The notes under the pieces: generated by a model
Told to the model about the DNA's origin: nothing
Seen by the model: only the letters and a program-made list of their open reading frames with translations
The model's database searches: none
Made by a program: the position numbers and the translations under genes
Assembly: GCF_014651535.1 (NCBI RefSeq)
Contig: NZ_BMXB01000008.1
Coordinates: 62,001-126,000 of the forward strand
Length of the DNA: 64,000 nt
Direction: 5' to 3'
Source of the DNA: Salinimicrobium marinum
GTDB lineage: Bacteria > Bacteroidota > Bacteroidia > Flavobacteriales > Flavobacteriaceae
In this document: one piece after another, positions 37,539-46,417 of the stretch
How the letters are laid out: every line of letters begins with the position of its first letter
How positions within the stretch are numbered: position 1 is the first letter of the stretch

Positions 37539-38519
37539 TTATTCAATATATCCCATTTTTCGCATCCACTCATCATTGAACATCTTACCTACATACCGAC
37601 TTCCGTGGTCATGGAATAAAACAACCACCACATCATCCTTTTTAAACTGTTCTTTTAACTGAAGTAGACCTTTTATGGCTGCCCCGGCGCTGTTTCCCAA
37701 AAACATTCCTTCCTCTTTTGCCAGACGTTGTGTATAAACAGCAGCATCCTTATCAGTTACCTTCATAAAGCCGTCAATGACATCAAAATTTACATTTTTT
37801 GGAAGTATATCCTCTCCGATGCCTTCGGTTACATAAGGGTAGATTTCTTTTTCATCAAAAATCCCGGTTTCATGGTATTTTTTAAAAACAGATCCATAGG
37901 TGTCGATTCCCCACACCTTGATATCAGGATTCTGCTCTTTCAGATATTTCCCAACCCCAGAGATGGTTCCACCTGTTCCCACTCCTACCACAAAATGGGT
38001 TATTCTTCCATCAGTCTGTTTCCAGATTTCCGGTCCTGTAGATTCATAATGTGCTTTGGTATTAGAAAGGTTGTCATACTGATTCACATACCAGGAATTG
38101 GGTGTTTCTTCAGATAACCTTTTGGAAGTAGAATAGTAACTATTTGGATCATCGGGTGCCACATCTGTTGGGCACACGATCACTTCACTTCCCACAGCTT
38201 TCAGGATATCCATTTTCTCTTTGGACTGCTTGTCGGACATTACACAAACCATTTTATATCCTTTTACAATAGCAGCCAGGGCAAGTCCCATTCCCGTATT
38301 TCCGGATGTTCCTTCAATAATGGTTCCCCCCGGTTTTAAAAGTCCGGCAGCTTCAGCATCTTCGATCATTTTTACAGCCATCCGGTCCTTTGCCGAATTT
38401 CCGGGGTTGAAAGTTTCATATTTTGCAAGTACCAGCGCATCTACTTCTTCAGTCAATTTATTTATCTTCACTAAAGGAGTATTTCCGATCGTACCCAGTA
38501 TGTTTTCAGCGTATTCCAT
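37539..38519 (-). CDS. PLP-dependent cysteine synthase / cystathionine beta-synthase family enzyme
   Basis: A 326-residue fold-type II PLP enzyme. The start is IGNTPLVKINKL. The PLP lysine is in NPGNSAKDRMA (about 40-50). The phosphate-binding Gly loop is GVGTGGTISGVGKYLK (about 174-189), and EGTSGNTGMGLALAA contacts the substrate. The stretch YESTGPEIWKQ resembles the catalytic core of eukaryotic-type CBS more than E. coli CysK. No C-terminal CBS regulatory domains are present. It either makes cysteine from O-acetylserine or cystathionine from serine and homocysteine; sequence alone cannot decide. It carries a TACCTTTGCAGCCTTAAAA promoter block. Confidence 0.88.
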   Translation of the reverse strand: MEYAENILGTIGNTPLVKINKLTEEVDALVLAKYETFNPGNSAKDRMAVKMIEDAEAAGLLKPGGTIIEGTSGNTGMGLALAAIVKGYKMVCVMSDKQSKEKMDILKAVGSEVIVCPTDVAPDDPNSYYSTSKRLSEETPNSWYVNQYDNLSNTKAHYESTGPEIWKQTDGRITHFVVGVGTGGTISGVGKYLKEQNPDIKVWGIDTYGSVFKKYHETGIFDEKEIYPYVTEGIGEDILPKNVNFDVIDGFMKVTDKDAAVYTQRLAKEEGMFLGNSAGAAIKGLLQLKEQFKKDDVVVVLFHDHGSRYVGKMFNDEWMRKMGYIE

Positions 38520-38526
38520 ATCAAAA

Positions 38527-38545
38527 TTTTAAGGCTGCAAAGGTA
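38527..38545 (-). promoter_or_regulatory. TACCTTTGCAGCCTTAAAA promoter/leader block of the PLP enzyme gene
   Basis: Identical to the block before typA (54481-54499), eight bases upstream of the start codon. Confidence 0.65.
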
Positions 38546-38602
38546 AGAAAAAAAACCACTTTTGCCTTGCTCCTCTTCAGAAGCGTCGGCTAAGAAAGCA
38601 AC

Positions 38603-39838
38603 CTAATCAAATTTCATGGCTTTTACAGGAGAGATCCTGGTTACAATATATGAAGGGAGCAACAGCATGAACATACACAGGACAAGAGTACCTACGTTAA
38701 CAGCTAAAATATATTCCCAGCCAATATACACGGGAGCTTCTGTCACATAATAGGTTTCAGGATTCAAAGGAATCAGCTTAAAATATTTTTGAGCAAACAA
38801 AAGCCCCAGGCCTATTAAATTCCCCCAAAAAAGTCCTAACACAATGAGGTATCCGGCGTTGTAGAGAAATACTTTTCGAATACTCCAGTCGTTGGTTCCC
38901 AATGCTTTTAAAATTCCGATCATTTGCGTGCGCTCCAGGATAAGTACCAGTAAAGCAGTGATCATGTTAATTCCTGCCACAAGGATCATGATTCCTATAA
39001 TTAGAGCGATATTAAAATCGAACAGAGAAAGCCATTCAAAAATGTTTGAATATTTCTGTTTTATCGTGCGTGTGTCCAGGAACGAGCTGGTGCTTTCATA
39101 AATTTCCTGCCCTTTTTGGTCTATCTCACTAAAATCATCAATAAACACCTCAAAACCACCCACTTCATCCTTTTCCCAGCCATTCAAACGCTGAATATGT
39201 CTTATATCTGCTACCAGATAGAGCTCATCGAATTCCTGAAATCCGGAATTATAAATGCCCTTTACCTCGAAAGCCACCAACCGGGTCCTTTCATAGTTTT
39301 CTTCCCGCAGGAAATACGTCACTACTTTATCCCCAACTTCAAAGCCAAGCCGGTTAGCCATATATTCAGAAATTAAAACTTCAGCATTCAGGGAACCCGA
39401 AAAATCGGGCAATTTACCCGCTACCAGAAAATCCTCAAAATAGCTCCAGTCATAATCTGTACCCACTCCTTTTACCACAATTCCTTCAAAATCTGTTGAA
39501 GTACGAATCACTCCGGCTTTATAAGCTGTAGCCTGCACATGTCGTACGCCGTCCACAGTAGTAAACTCGGGATAAAAGTCCTGGTGAATAGATACAGGAC
39601 GAATGGAAACCTCAGAATTATTATTATCGTAACTGGTAATAGCGATATGGCCGGTAAAAGCAGACATTTTTTCCCGTATCTTTTCCTGCAAACCTATACC
39701 GGTAGCAAAGGATACCAGCATCATAATCACCCCAATAGCTATTGCAATAATGGCTATTTTTATTATTGGAGCCGAAATGCTACTTTTGTGCTGTTTAGCA
39801 CCAATTAAACGTTTAGCAATAAAAAATTCCAGATTCAA
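38603..39838 (-). CDS. ABC transporter permease, FtsX/LolE-like (MacB core)
   Basis: A 411-residue inner-membrane permease. It has one N-terminal membrane helix (about 29-49), a large periplasmic MacB-PCD-like domain (about 55-270), and a C-terminal FtsX block of three helices (about 275-400, ending ITRISPVKAMKFD). This topology, together with IARRLIGAKQ-like start FFIAKRLIGAKQHK, matches LolC/LolE lipoprotein-sorting permeases. No ATPase gene is adjacent, so the partner lies elsewhere. The neighbouring NamZ-like lipoprotein gene is divergent, nine bases away. Confidence 0.85.
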   Translation of the reverse strand: MNLEFFIAKRLIGAKQHKSSISAPIIKIAIIAIAIGVIMMLVSFATGIGLQEKIREKMSAFTGHIAITSYDNNNSEVSIRPVSIHQDFYPEFTTVDGVRHVQATAYKAGVIRTSTDFEGIVVKGVGTDYDWSYFEDFLVAGKLPDFSGSLNAEVLISEYMANRLGFEVGDKVVTYFLREENYERTRLVAFEVKGIYNSGFQEFDELYLVADIRHIQRLNGWEKDEVGGFEVFIDDFSEIDQKGQEIYESTSSFLDTRTIKQKYSNIFEWLSLFDFNIALIIGIMILVAGINMITALLVLILERTQMIGILKALGTNDWSIRKVFLYNAGYLIVLGLFWGNLIGLGLLFAQKYFKLIPLNPETYYVTEAPVYIGWEYILAVNVGTLVLCMFMLLLPSYIVTRISPVKAMKFD

Positions 39839-39847
39839 GAGTAGCCT

Positions 39848-41092
39848 ATGATTTTTAAATTATTCAAAAGTACATTAATATTCGTATTAATTGCCACAGT
39901 TTCCTGCGGAAACAATATGGGAAATGAAAACACAAGGGCTATGGCCCAGGAGGCTGCTCCAAAAGCTGAACAATCTCAAAACATTACACTAGGCGTGCAA
40001 CGTACCGAAAAGTACCTGCCACTTCTGGAAGGAAAAAATGTTGCGGTGGTTGGCAATCAAACAAGCGTTATAAACAGAAACTCCGATGCTCAGGACAACC
40101 AGATCCATCTTGTAGATTCTTTATTATCTTCCGAAGTGAATGTAGTAAAGGTATTTGCACCCGAACACGGATTTCGTGGAACTGCCGATGCCGGCGAGGT
40201 GATAAAGGATGGAAAAGACCTTAAAACTGGACTCCCAATTGTTTCCCTGTACGGAAGCAACAAAAAACCATCTGCAGAACAGCTGAAGGATATCGATGTG
40301 CTGATATTTGATATTCAGGATGTGGGCACGAGATTCTACACGTACATCTCTACCCTACATTATGTTATGGAAGCCAGTGCCGAAAATGATATTCCTATCA
40401 TTGTTATGGACAGGCCAAATCCAAACGGACACTACATTGACGGACCTATTCTTGAAAGTGAACATACTAGCTTTGTTGGGATGCATAGAATTCCAATTGT
40501 GCATGGCCTCACCATTGCAGAATATGCAAAAATGGTAAATGGAGAACAATTTCTTTCAGATGGAATTCAGGCAGATCTTACGCTGATTGAGATGGAAAAT
40601 TACAATCATGAGATGCCTTATGATCTACCAATAAAGCCCTCTCCAAATTTACCCAATGCCACATCCATCAATTTGTATCCAAGTTTATGCTTCTTTGAAG
40701 GCACCAATGTAAATGCCGGCCGTGGAACTTCCAACCAGTTCCAGGTTTTTGGATCTCCTTATCTTGACAAGAAAGTATTTGATTTCTCTTATGTTCCAGA
40801 ATCTAATGAGGGCGCAAAACAACCCAAACACCTCGGAAAAGAATGTTACGGAAGAAATCTTACAGATTCTGAAAAGTTAGATAAAATAAACCTGGAATGG
40901 CTTATCGAAGCTTACCAGAACACCTCAGAAAAAGATGCATTTTTCAATGCTTTTTTTACAAAACTAGCCGGGACCACGAAGCTTCAGGAACAAATAGAAG
41001 TGGGGATGTCTGCCGAAGAGATCAGGGAAACTTGGAAAGAAGGACTTGAAGATTATGCAGCAGTACGGGAGAAGTATTTGATGTATGAATAA
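39848..41092 (+). CDS. DUF1343 / NamZ-like exo-beta-N-acetylmuramidase, lipoprotein
   Basis: A 414-residue protein of the DUF1343 family, whose member NamZ releases terminal N-acetylmuramic acid from peptidoglycan fragments. A lipoprotein signal (IATVSCGNN, Cys at 20) places it in the periplasm. Family blocks: LEGKNVAVVGNQTSVI, FAPEHGFRGTADAGE, FDIQDVGTRFYTYISTLHYVMEA (abridged), MDRPNPNGHYIDGP and SLCFFEGTNVNAGRGTSNQFQ. The full length is present. It likely takes part in cell-wall recycling. The genes around it do not form a recognisable MurNAc cluster. Confidence 0.88.
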   Translation: MIFKLFKSTLIFVLIATVSCGNNMGNENTRAMAQEAAPKAEQSQNITLGVQRTEKYLPLLEGKNVAVVGNQTSVINRNSDAQDNQIHLVDSLLSSEVNVVKVFAPEHGFRGTADAGEVIKDGKDLKTGLPIVSLYGSNKKPSAEQLKDIDVLIFDIQDVGTRFYTYISTLHYVMEASAENDIPIIVMDRPNPNGHYIDGPILESEHTSFVGMHRIPIVHGLTIAEYAKMVNGEQFLSDGIQADLTLIEMENYNHEMPYDLPIKPSPNLPNATSINLYPSLCFFEGTNVNAGRGTSNQFQVFGSPYLDKKVFDFSYVPESNEGAKQPKHLGKECYGRNLTDSEKLDKINLEWLIEAYQNTSEKDAFFNAFFTKLAGTTKLQEQIEVGMSAEEIRETWKEGLEDYAAVREKYLMYE

Positions 41093-41102
41093 AAATGTCT
41101 TA

Positions 41103-41130
41103 GTAGAAACGCCTAGTAGGGCGTTTCTAC
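41103..41130. terminator. Shared hairpin at the end of convergent genes
   Basis: The perfect 11-bp arms GTAGAAACGCC and GGCGTTTCTAC overlap the stop codon of the cysteine-cluster gene and lie just after the NamZ-like gene. No long T-run follows. Confidence 0.55.
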
Positions 41131-41624
41131 TTCACAGGAACCCTCCTTCTCATTTCTTCCACAATATTAAAAGCTGCGGGACAAATTGCTACATTTTTTA
41201 AAGTCAGGTTGGAAATTTTATGGAAATCCTTGCGGTTGGTGTGGGGGAATTCCGCACAGGCTTTTGGACGCACCTCGTATATACTGCAATAATTATCGGC
41301 TCCTAAAAAGGTGCAGGGCACTTCCTGAAGCACGTAATCATTGTCTTCATCAATCCTTAAGTATTGCTCGATAAACTGCTGGGGCTTAAGCCGGAAGTGT
41401 TTGGAAATCCTTTCAATATCTTTATTGGTAAATAAAGGGCCGGTTGTTTTACAGCAATTGGCACATTTAAGGCAATCGGTTCTTTCGAACTCCTCCTCAT
41501 GCATTTCCTGCATTTCCCGGTCCAGATGCCTGGGCGGCTTCTTTTTAAGCTTTGAAAAAAACTTTTTATGTTCCTTATGCCTATCTTTGGCCCGCTGCGG
41601 GAGCCCATCTATTTCTTCCTGCAT
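41127..41624 (-). CDS. YkgJ-type cysteine-cluster protein
   Basis: A 165-residue protein of the YkgJ / zinc- or iron-chelating domain family. Cys residues lie in CLKCANCCK (about 56-64) and CTFLGADNYCSIYEVRPKACAEFP (about 104-127), the usual CxxCxxCC...C...C...RPxxC pattern. A charged, Lys-rich N-terminal part comes before it. Members probably bind iron-sulfur or zinc; function is unproven. The promoter element sits so close to the ATG that the mRNA may have almost no leader. Confidence 0.82.
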   Translation of the reverse strand: MQEEIDGLPQRAKDRHKEHKKFFSKLKKKPPRHLDREMQEMHEEEFERTDCLKCANCCKTTGPLFTNKDIERISKHFRLKPQQFIEQYLRIDEDNDYVLQEVPCTFLGADNYCSIYEVRPKACAEFPHTNRKDFHKISNLTLKNVAICPAAFNIVEEMRRRVPVK

Positions 41625-41628
41625 GCCG

Positions 41629-41636
41629 CAAAGATA
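41629..41636 (-). promoter_or_regulatory. TATCTTTG element adjoining the start codon of the cysteine-cluster gene
   Basis: TATCTTTG ends four bases before the ATG at 41622-41624. With the usual spacing, transcription would begin at or inside the start codon, giving a leaderless mRNA, unless another promoter is used. On the plus strand a second TATCTTTG (41582-41589) points towards the methyltransferase gene. Confidence 0.45.
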
Positions 41637-41650
41637 AAAATAACAAGCGC

Positions 41651-42382
41651 GTGAACAACGATAAAACCAATCCGGATATCTTCGGAAATGCCATGAAAGC
41701 TTATTTTATGAATGGGAATGAGGAAGAGATCATAGTACACTCCCCCGATTTTGATGACGATGTTATTCCGGTTCCTTATTTATTCCGGAAATATAAGGAA
41801 ATGCCTCCACTGGAAAAAAAGGCCATGGATGGATGCTACGGAAAGGTTCTGGACGTAGGTTGCGGCGCCGGAAGTCATTCCTTATACCTTCAGGAGAAAC
41901 GAAAACTGGAAGTTACAGCCATAGACACTTCTGCAGGTGCGATAGAAATCTGCAGCTTAAGAGGAATTAAAGATGCACGAAAAATTGCATTTGAAGATCT
42001 TTCCGGAGAAAAATATGATACTGTCCTCCTGTTAATGAACGGTACCGGAATCGTGGGTCGTTTAAACAGACTTGATGATTTTTTCAGAAGACTTAAAGAT
42101 CTACTGCTCCCAAAAGGACAGGTTCTTATAGATTCTTCTGACCTCAGTTATCTTTTTGATCCAGACGAAGACGGCGGCATCTGGGTAGATGCAGCCAACG
42201 GATATTACGGAGAACTGCAATATAAACTGAGCTATGGGAATGAATCTTCTGAAACTTTTGAGTGGTTGTACCTGGATTTTAATTCCTTATATTTAGCCGC
42301 TTCTAAGAACAACTTTAACTGTGAGCTGGTGAAAGAAGGAGAACATTATGATTATTTGGCCAAACTCACTCTCATTCCATAA
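41651..42382 (+). CDS. Class I SAM-dependent methyltransferase
   Basis: Starting at GTG (VNNDKTNPDIFGNAMKAYF) the product has 243 residues; a longer frame from 41552 would overlap the divergent gene and lacks family sequence. Motif I is VLDVGCGAGSHSLYL (about 67-81), the post-I acidic residue is the Asp in VTAIDTSAGAIEIC, and motif II-like ISGEKYDTVLLLMNGTGI carries the family's NGTG. Family members in Bacteroidota have the HSPDFDDDVIPV.YLFR stretch, present here. Substrate unknown. It is immediately followed by a metalloprotease-like gene with a three-base gap. Confidence 0.85.
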   Translation: MNNDKTNPDIFGNAMKAYFMNGNEEEIIVHSPDFDDDVIPVPYLFRKYKEMPPLEKKAMDGCYGKVLDVGCGAGSHSLYLQEKRKLEVTAIDTSAGAIEICSLRGIKDARKIAFEDLSGEKYDTVLLLMNGTGIVGRLNRLDDFFRRLKDLLLPKGQVLIDSSDLSYLFDPDEDGGIWVDAANGYYGELQYKLSYGNESSETFEWLYLDFNSLYLAASKNNFNCELVKEGEHYDYLAKLTLIP

Positions 42383-42385
42383 GCA

Positions 42386-43150
42386 ATGACAAAGCATTTT
42401 TTAAAGCTCCTTTTTGCATTCATTTTAGTTATAACGGTCTCGGGCTGTACAAAAGACAGTGATGAAAACCTTCATAACTCCAGCAACAATCTTAATCTTG
42501 GAGTTTCCTCCAATGATCTTTTAAGTGACGAAAAATACACCTCTTTAAAGCTAGAAGTTGCTTACGTTAAAGACTATGAACCTTCTCCATCTACTTTAAA
42601 CAACATTAAATCTTTTTTAGAAGAGCACATTAATAAGCCCAACGGAATATCTTTGGTGACCAAAGAAATACAATCCACCGGTAGTGGGCCTTTTTCTATA
42701 GAACAGGTAAAGAAAATTGAAGACGAAACCCGAACTTCTTTTAATTCAGGAAATAAAATTTCAGTTTACCTCCTTTTCCTGAACGGGAAAAGTGATTCTC
42801 AAAAAGACAACAAATTAATCCTGGGAACGGCCTACAAAAACACTTCCATGGTAATTTACGGGGAAACCATCCACAGACTTTCAGAAACTTCGGGAATTTC
42901 CAAAAGTGAAATCGAGAGCACTACCATCATGCATGAATTCGGACATCTTTTCGGACTCGTAGATAACGGTTCCCCGGCACAATCTGATCATGAGGATACC
43001 GAAAGCAAATCTCATTGCAATGTCCCCAGCTGCCTAATGGTGGCCACCGTAGAATTTGGACACGGAACTTTGAAAATGATTGAAAAAGGCCAGGCAATAG
43101 GTTTTGATGAGAGCTGCAGGCATGACCTTAGAGCGAATGGCGGAAAATAA
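42386..43150 (+). CDS. Metzincin-like zinc metalloprotease lipoprotein
   Basis: A 254-residue lipoprotein (ITVSGCTKD, Cys at about 21). The zinc motif is HEFGHLFGLVD, that is HExxHxxGxxD, as in snapalysin-like enzymes where Asp is the third ligand. A downstream PSCLM may be the Met-turn. A Ser/Asn-rich stretch after the lipid anchor acts as linker. The protein has no recognisable named family beyond metzincin-like. It is coupled to the methyltransferase gene (gap of three bases). Likely located on the outer or inner membrane surface; substrate unknown. Confidence 0.7.
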   Translation: MTKHFLKLLFAFILVITVSGCTKDSDENLHNSSNNLNLGVSSNDLLSDEKYTSLKLEVAYVKDYEPSPSTLNNIKSFLEEHINKPNGISLVTKEIQSTGSGPFSIEQVKKIEDETRTSFNSGNKISVYLLFLNGKSDSQKDNKLILGTAYKNTSMVIYGETIHRLSETSGISKSEIESTTIMHEFGHLFGLVDNGSPAQSDHEDTESKSHCNVPSCLMVATVEFGHGTLKMIEKGQAIGFDESCRHDLRANGGK

Positions 43151-43245
43151 GAAAAGCCGTTTAAAAATTTATTTGAACCTGAAACTCCCAATGCTTCGGG
43201 ACAGAATGACATTAATATTCACTTTTCAAACAGCTTCGCTTTACT

Positions 43246-44871
43246 CTAGTATACCTTCTTTCCTCCTAAATATGTTTCAAGGACTTTGATCCCGGGAATC
43301 TGTTCTTCGGGGACTTCCATAATATTTTGGTCAAGAATAATAAAATCGGCAAACTTACCGGCTTCTATACTCCCTTTTTCACCCTCTTCGAAATTGCTGT
43401 AAGCTGCCCAGATAGTCATTCCGCGTAAGGTTTCTTCCCGCGATAGCGCCTGTTCTTTCATGTATCCATCTTCAGGATAATTGTCGGTATCTTTTCTGGC
43501 AACCGCTGCGTAAAAAGTCATAAACGGACTCACCTCTTCCACCGGAAAATCGGTTCCTAAAGCAATGATCCCAGCCTGGTCCAGTAGTTTTTTATAGGCG
43601 TAGGCTCCTTTTTCCCGCTCCTCTCCCAACCGGTCGACCGCCCAGTACATATCACTGGTGGCATGGGTAGGCTGCACAGAAGGAATAATATTTTTACTGA
43701 AATAAGAGAAATCCTCCTCATCAATGATCTGGGAATGTTCCACTTTCCAGCGCCGGTCGCCCTCGTTTCCAATTAGAGAATCATAGGTTTTCAGCACCAC
43801 TACATTGGCAGAGTCTCCAATTGCATGTGTATTCATTTGGTATTCTGAAGCAGCTATACGTGCTGCTGTTTTTTTAAAATCTTCTACTGAAGACAAAAGT
43901 GCGCCGTAATGATTATGACGATCTGAGTATGGTTCCTTCAAAGCGGCTCCCCTGGAACCCAGGGCACCGTCCCCGTAGAATTTTACCGATCGTACATTGA
44001 GCTTTTCTGTCTTGTATGGTTTTCGATCCAGATAGTAATCCAGGTTCTCATTGGTGTTACTAATCATGGCATAGATCCTAATTTCAAGATTACCGTTTTG
44101 ATGAAGGCTGTCAATAAGGTCAATCGTTTCCCGATCAATACCGGCATCGTTAATTGTAGTTAGTCCATTTTTAAATGCTATTTTCTGAGCATCCAACAGG
44201 GCCGTTACCTGTTCTTCGATGGTTGGCTCCGGAACAACATTGTTGATCAGGTCCATTGGGTTATCAATCAGAATTCCGGTCAGTTTTCCGTTTTTAACCT
44301 CTATGTCACCACCTTCTACAGGGTTTTCAGCAGTGATATTTGCAGCATCCAACGCTGCCTGATTGGCCAGCAGTGCATGACCGTCAATCCTGGTAATGGC
44401 CACAGGAGTATCGGGAAAAAGCACATCCAGGGTATCCTTCACAGGAAATTCTTTAACTTCCCAGTCATTTTGATCCCAGCCACGGCCGGTAATGAAATCG
44501 GCATTTTTCTCTTCCTGGAATTTTATGATCCTTTCCACCACCTCATCAAAACTGGTAGTTCCGGTAAGATCTACTGTTTGCAGTTGTATTCCATACATGT
44601 AAAAATGCGCGTGAGCATCTATAAACCCGGGAACAACAGCTTTTCCTTCGGCATCTACTGTTCGCAGGACATTATATTTTTCCTGAAGTTCTTCACTACT
44701 TCCAACAGCTATAAATCTACCTTCATCAACCGCAAAGGCTTCAGCAGTAGAAAAACCATCGTCTACCGTATAGACTTTGGCATTTACCACAAGAAGGTCA
44801 ATTTCATCTTTCCCATTGTCACAGGAAGAGAACAAGATTCCGAAGAAAAATATAAATAATAGTTTTTTCAT
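43246..44871 (-). CDS. Amidohydrolase (YtcJ-like) lipoprotein
   Basis: From the ATG of MKKLLFIFFFGILFSSCDNG the protein has 541 residues with a lipoprotein signal (Cys at 17), so it is anchored in the periplasm; an upstream ATG at 44938-44940 is less suitable. It belongs to the amidohydrolase 3 / YtcJ group: metal site DAHAHFYMYG (about 76-85), a Lys-containing VKFYGDGALGS, HAIGDSANVVVL, KVEHSQIIDEEDF, and the final Asp in LGTDFPVEEV. The C-terminal sheet ends IKVLETYLGGKKVY. Substrates of the group vary, so only hydrolase activity on C-N bonds can be claimed. Confidence 0.87.
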   Translation of the reverse strand: MKKLLFIFFFGILFSSCDNGKDEIDLLVVNAKVYTVDDGFSTAEAFAVDEGRFIAVGSSEELQEKYNVLRTVDAEGKAVVPGFIDAHAHFYMYGIQLQTVDLTGTTSFDEVVERIIKFQEEKNADFITGRGWDQNDWEVKEFPVKDTLDVLFPDTPVAITRIDGHALLANQAALDAANITAENPVEGGDIEVKNGKLTGILIDNPMDLINNVVPEPTIEEQVTALLDAQKIAFKNGLTTINDAGIDRETIDLIDSLHQNGNLEIRIYAMISNTNENLDYYLDRKPYKTEKLNVRSVKFYGDGALGSRGAALKEPYSDRHNHYGALLSSVEDFKKTAARIAASEYQMNTHAIGDSANVVVLKTYDSLIGNEGDRRWKVEHSQIIDEEDFSYFSKNIIPSVQPTHATSDMYWAVDRLGEEREKGAYAYKKLLDQAGIIALGTDFPVEEVSPFMTFYAAVARKDTDNYPEDGYMKEQALSREETLRGMTIWAAYSNFEEGEKGSIEAGKFADFIILDQNIMEVPEEQIPGIKVLETYLGGKKVY

Positions 44872-44950
44872 TATTGTTTTTATTAAGAAGTAAAAATAAA
44901 AAATGCGCCCTAAATACAAGGCGCATTTCAAATATATCATGAATTTGGCA

Positions 44951-46087
44951 TTAGAACCAGCTTGTTACAGTATTTACAATTGTAGATCTAATCTCACGGT
45001 TTGCGCCTGCAGCAAGGGCTATAGAAACAAACAGACCAATCATAGCGTAGGCGAAATCACGGAAGATCATTTTCCCGGCTCTCTTACGGTGTTTTTTACC
45101 TTTCTTGGTTCTGGCAAGACTTACGGCTATTTCACGTCCCCCTATGACCCCAAGGAAAACCCAGGTGGTACTCATAGGAACGGTACTGATGAATAATTTG
45201 TAGATAAGCAGAATCACGTAGGTTGCATCGATCAAAGTTGCTGCCCGGACATCGGATATTCTGGCTTTTTCACTTACTACTTCCTGAATCTTGTCACCCC
45301 TTAAGTAAAACAACAGCCCCAACCCTATAAAAATAGTAAGAGCAAAAATGATGAACTGAAAAAGGTCCAACTGCCTTGGCAGGAATACCGCAATGTTGGC
45401 ACCATCCTGCATCACCCAAACTCCCCAAAGGGTACCACTCACTACCCATTGAACTATGTTCCAACTCTGGTTAAATTTCCGGCTTTTGAAGTATTTTTTA
45501 ATCAGGTTATAAGAAAAATACCATACCAGGAAAGAAAGTATAAAGGCCATGATATAACCTGTCCAACTCTTCCAAACCACAGAAGTAATCCCGGAGGTAT
45601 CGGCACTAAAAACACTTAAAATAAGGAAGGTAGTGGATACCGGCATCTTCATACGGGTAAGGATCAACAACACCAGCGGCGCTATGATCTGGAAAAAGCT
45701 GAAATTCTCGGGGTGCGGATATTTCGTAGTTCCATCGGGATTGAGTAAACGCTGATAGGTCACATCCCCATCATAGTAAAACCAACTCCAGGTGACTACG
45801 GAGAGGAAAATGAAGCCGATAAACAACCACATGACCCACCATTTCTTAGTTTTATTACTTTCAATAAAAGTTCCCAAAGACTGGATACTGTCATTAGCTA
45901 CCGTAGCGTAGGCAGCAAAAAAGAAACCGAGCCACATTCCTGCCTGCCCATATCCCGTTAACACTCCTGCCAACACCAGTCCTATGATAACGATCGCGAG
46001 GAAAGTTTTCTCCTGAACCATAAAATCCAGGACATTCAAATAAGGCCTGTTTCTTTTTGTACGTTTAAACTTCTTGGTTTTTGCCAT
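44951..46087 (-). CDS. Inorganic phosphate transporter (PiT)-like membrane protein
   Basis: A 378-residue inner-membrane protein with about ten helices and a very basic N-terminus (MAKTKKFKRTKRNR). It resembles the PiT family weakly: TVANDSIQSLGTF recalls the GANDVANAFGT signature and MPVSTTFLILS the second PiT repeat, with VPMSTTWVFLGVIGGREIAVSL in the second half. The cytoplasmic loop is short. In PiT carriers these repeats bind phosphate and sodium or protons. A phosphate role is plausible but the similarity is remote. Its start lies 330 bases after the barrel gene's end. Confidence 0.65.
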   Translation of the reverse strand: MAKTKKFKRTKRNRPYLNVLDFMVQEKTFLAIVIIGLVLAGVLTGYGQAGMWLGFFFAAYATVANDSIQSLGTFIESNKTKKWWVMWLFIGFIFLSVVTWSWFYYDGDVTYQRLLNPDGTTKYPHPENFSFFQIIAPLVLLILTRMKMPVSTTFLILSVFSADTSGITSVVWKSWTGYIMAFILSFLVWYFSYNLIKKYFKSRKFNQSWNIVQWVVSGTLWGVWVMQDGANIAVFLPRQLDLFQFIIFALTIFIGLGLLFYLRGDKIQEVVSEKARISDVRAATLIDATYVILLIYKLFISTVPMSTTWVFLGVIGGREIAVSLARTKKGKKHRKRAGKMIFRDFAYAMIGLFVSIALAAGANREIRSTIVNTVTSWF

Positions 46088-46302
46088 TTAAATTATATGT
46101 AAAAATGAATAAGCGTTCATCAGATAACGAGATTTTCTGGCCTCATTTCCGGGGTGCAATATTAAAAACTAATCGTATGAATTCTAAAATCTAATGTTGT
46201 GTAATTGTTAAGTTACCTTTAAATCAATATTTCCCGAAGTTAGCCAAAAATGAAGAAATCGTAAAACTTACTACTCCTAGTATAATTTTTCCTAAAAGCC
46301 AT

Positions 46303-46395
46303 AAAAAAAAGCTGTTTAAAAACTGAATTTATGATCTTAAAGTGCTTCAACACAAGCGCCAAAAATAACATAAAAAGTTCTTAAACAGCCTGTAC
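46303..46395 (-). terminator. Long terminator-like inverted repeat, GGCTGTC family (copy C)
   Basis: The arms GCTGTTTAAAAACT (46311-46324) and AGTTCTTAAACAGC (46376-46389) pair at 13 of 14 positions; eight T follow on the minus strand. It lies downstream of the outer-membrane barrel gene. The rest of the 46088-46417 spacer shows no gene; an upstream promoter of the PiT-like gene is expected there. Confidence 0.6.
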
Positions 46396-46417
46396 TTTTT
46401 ACAGTACTTAATTTATT

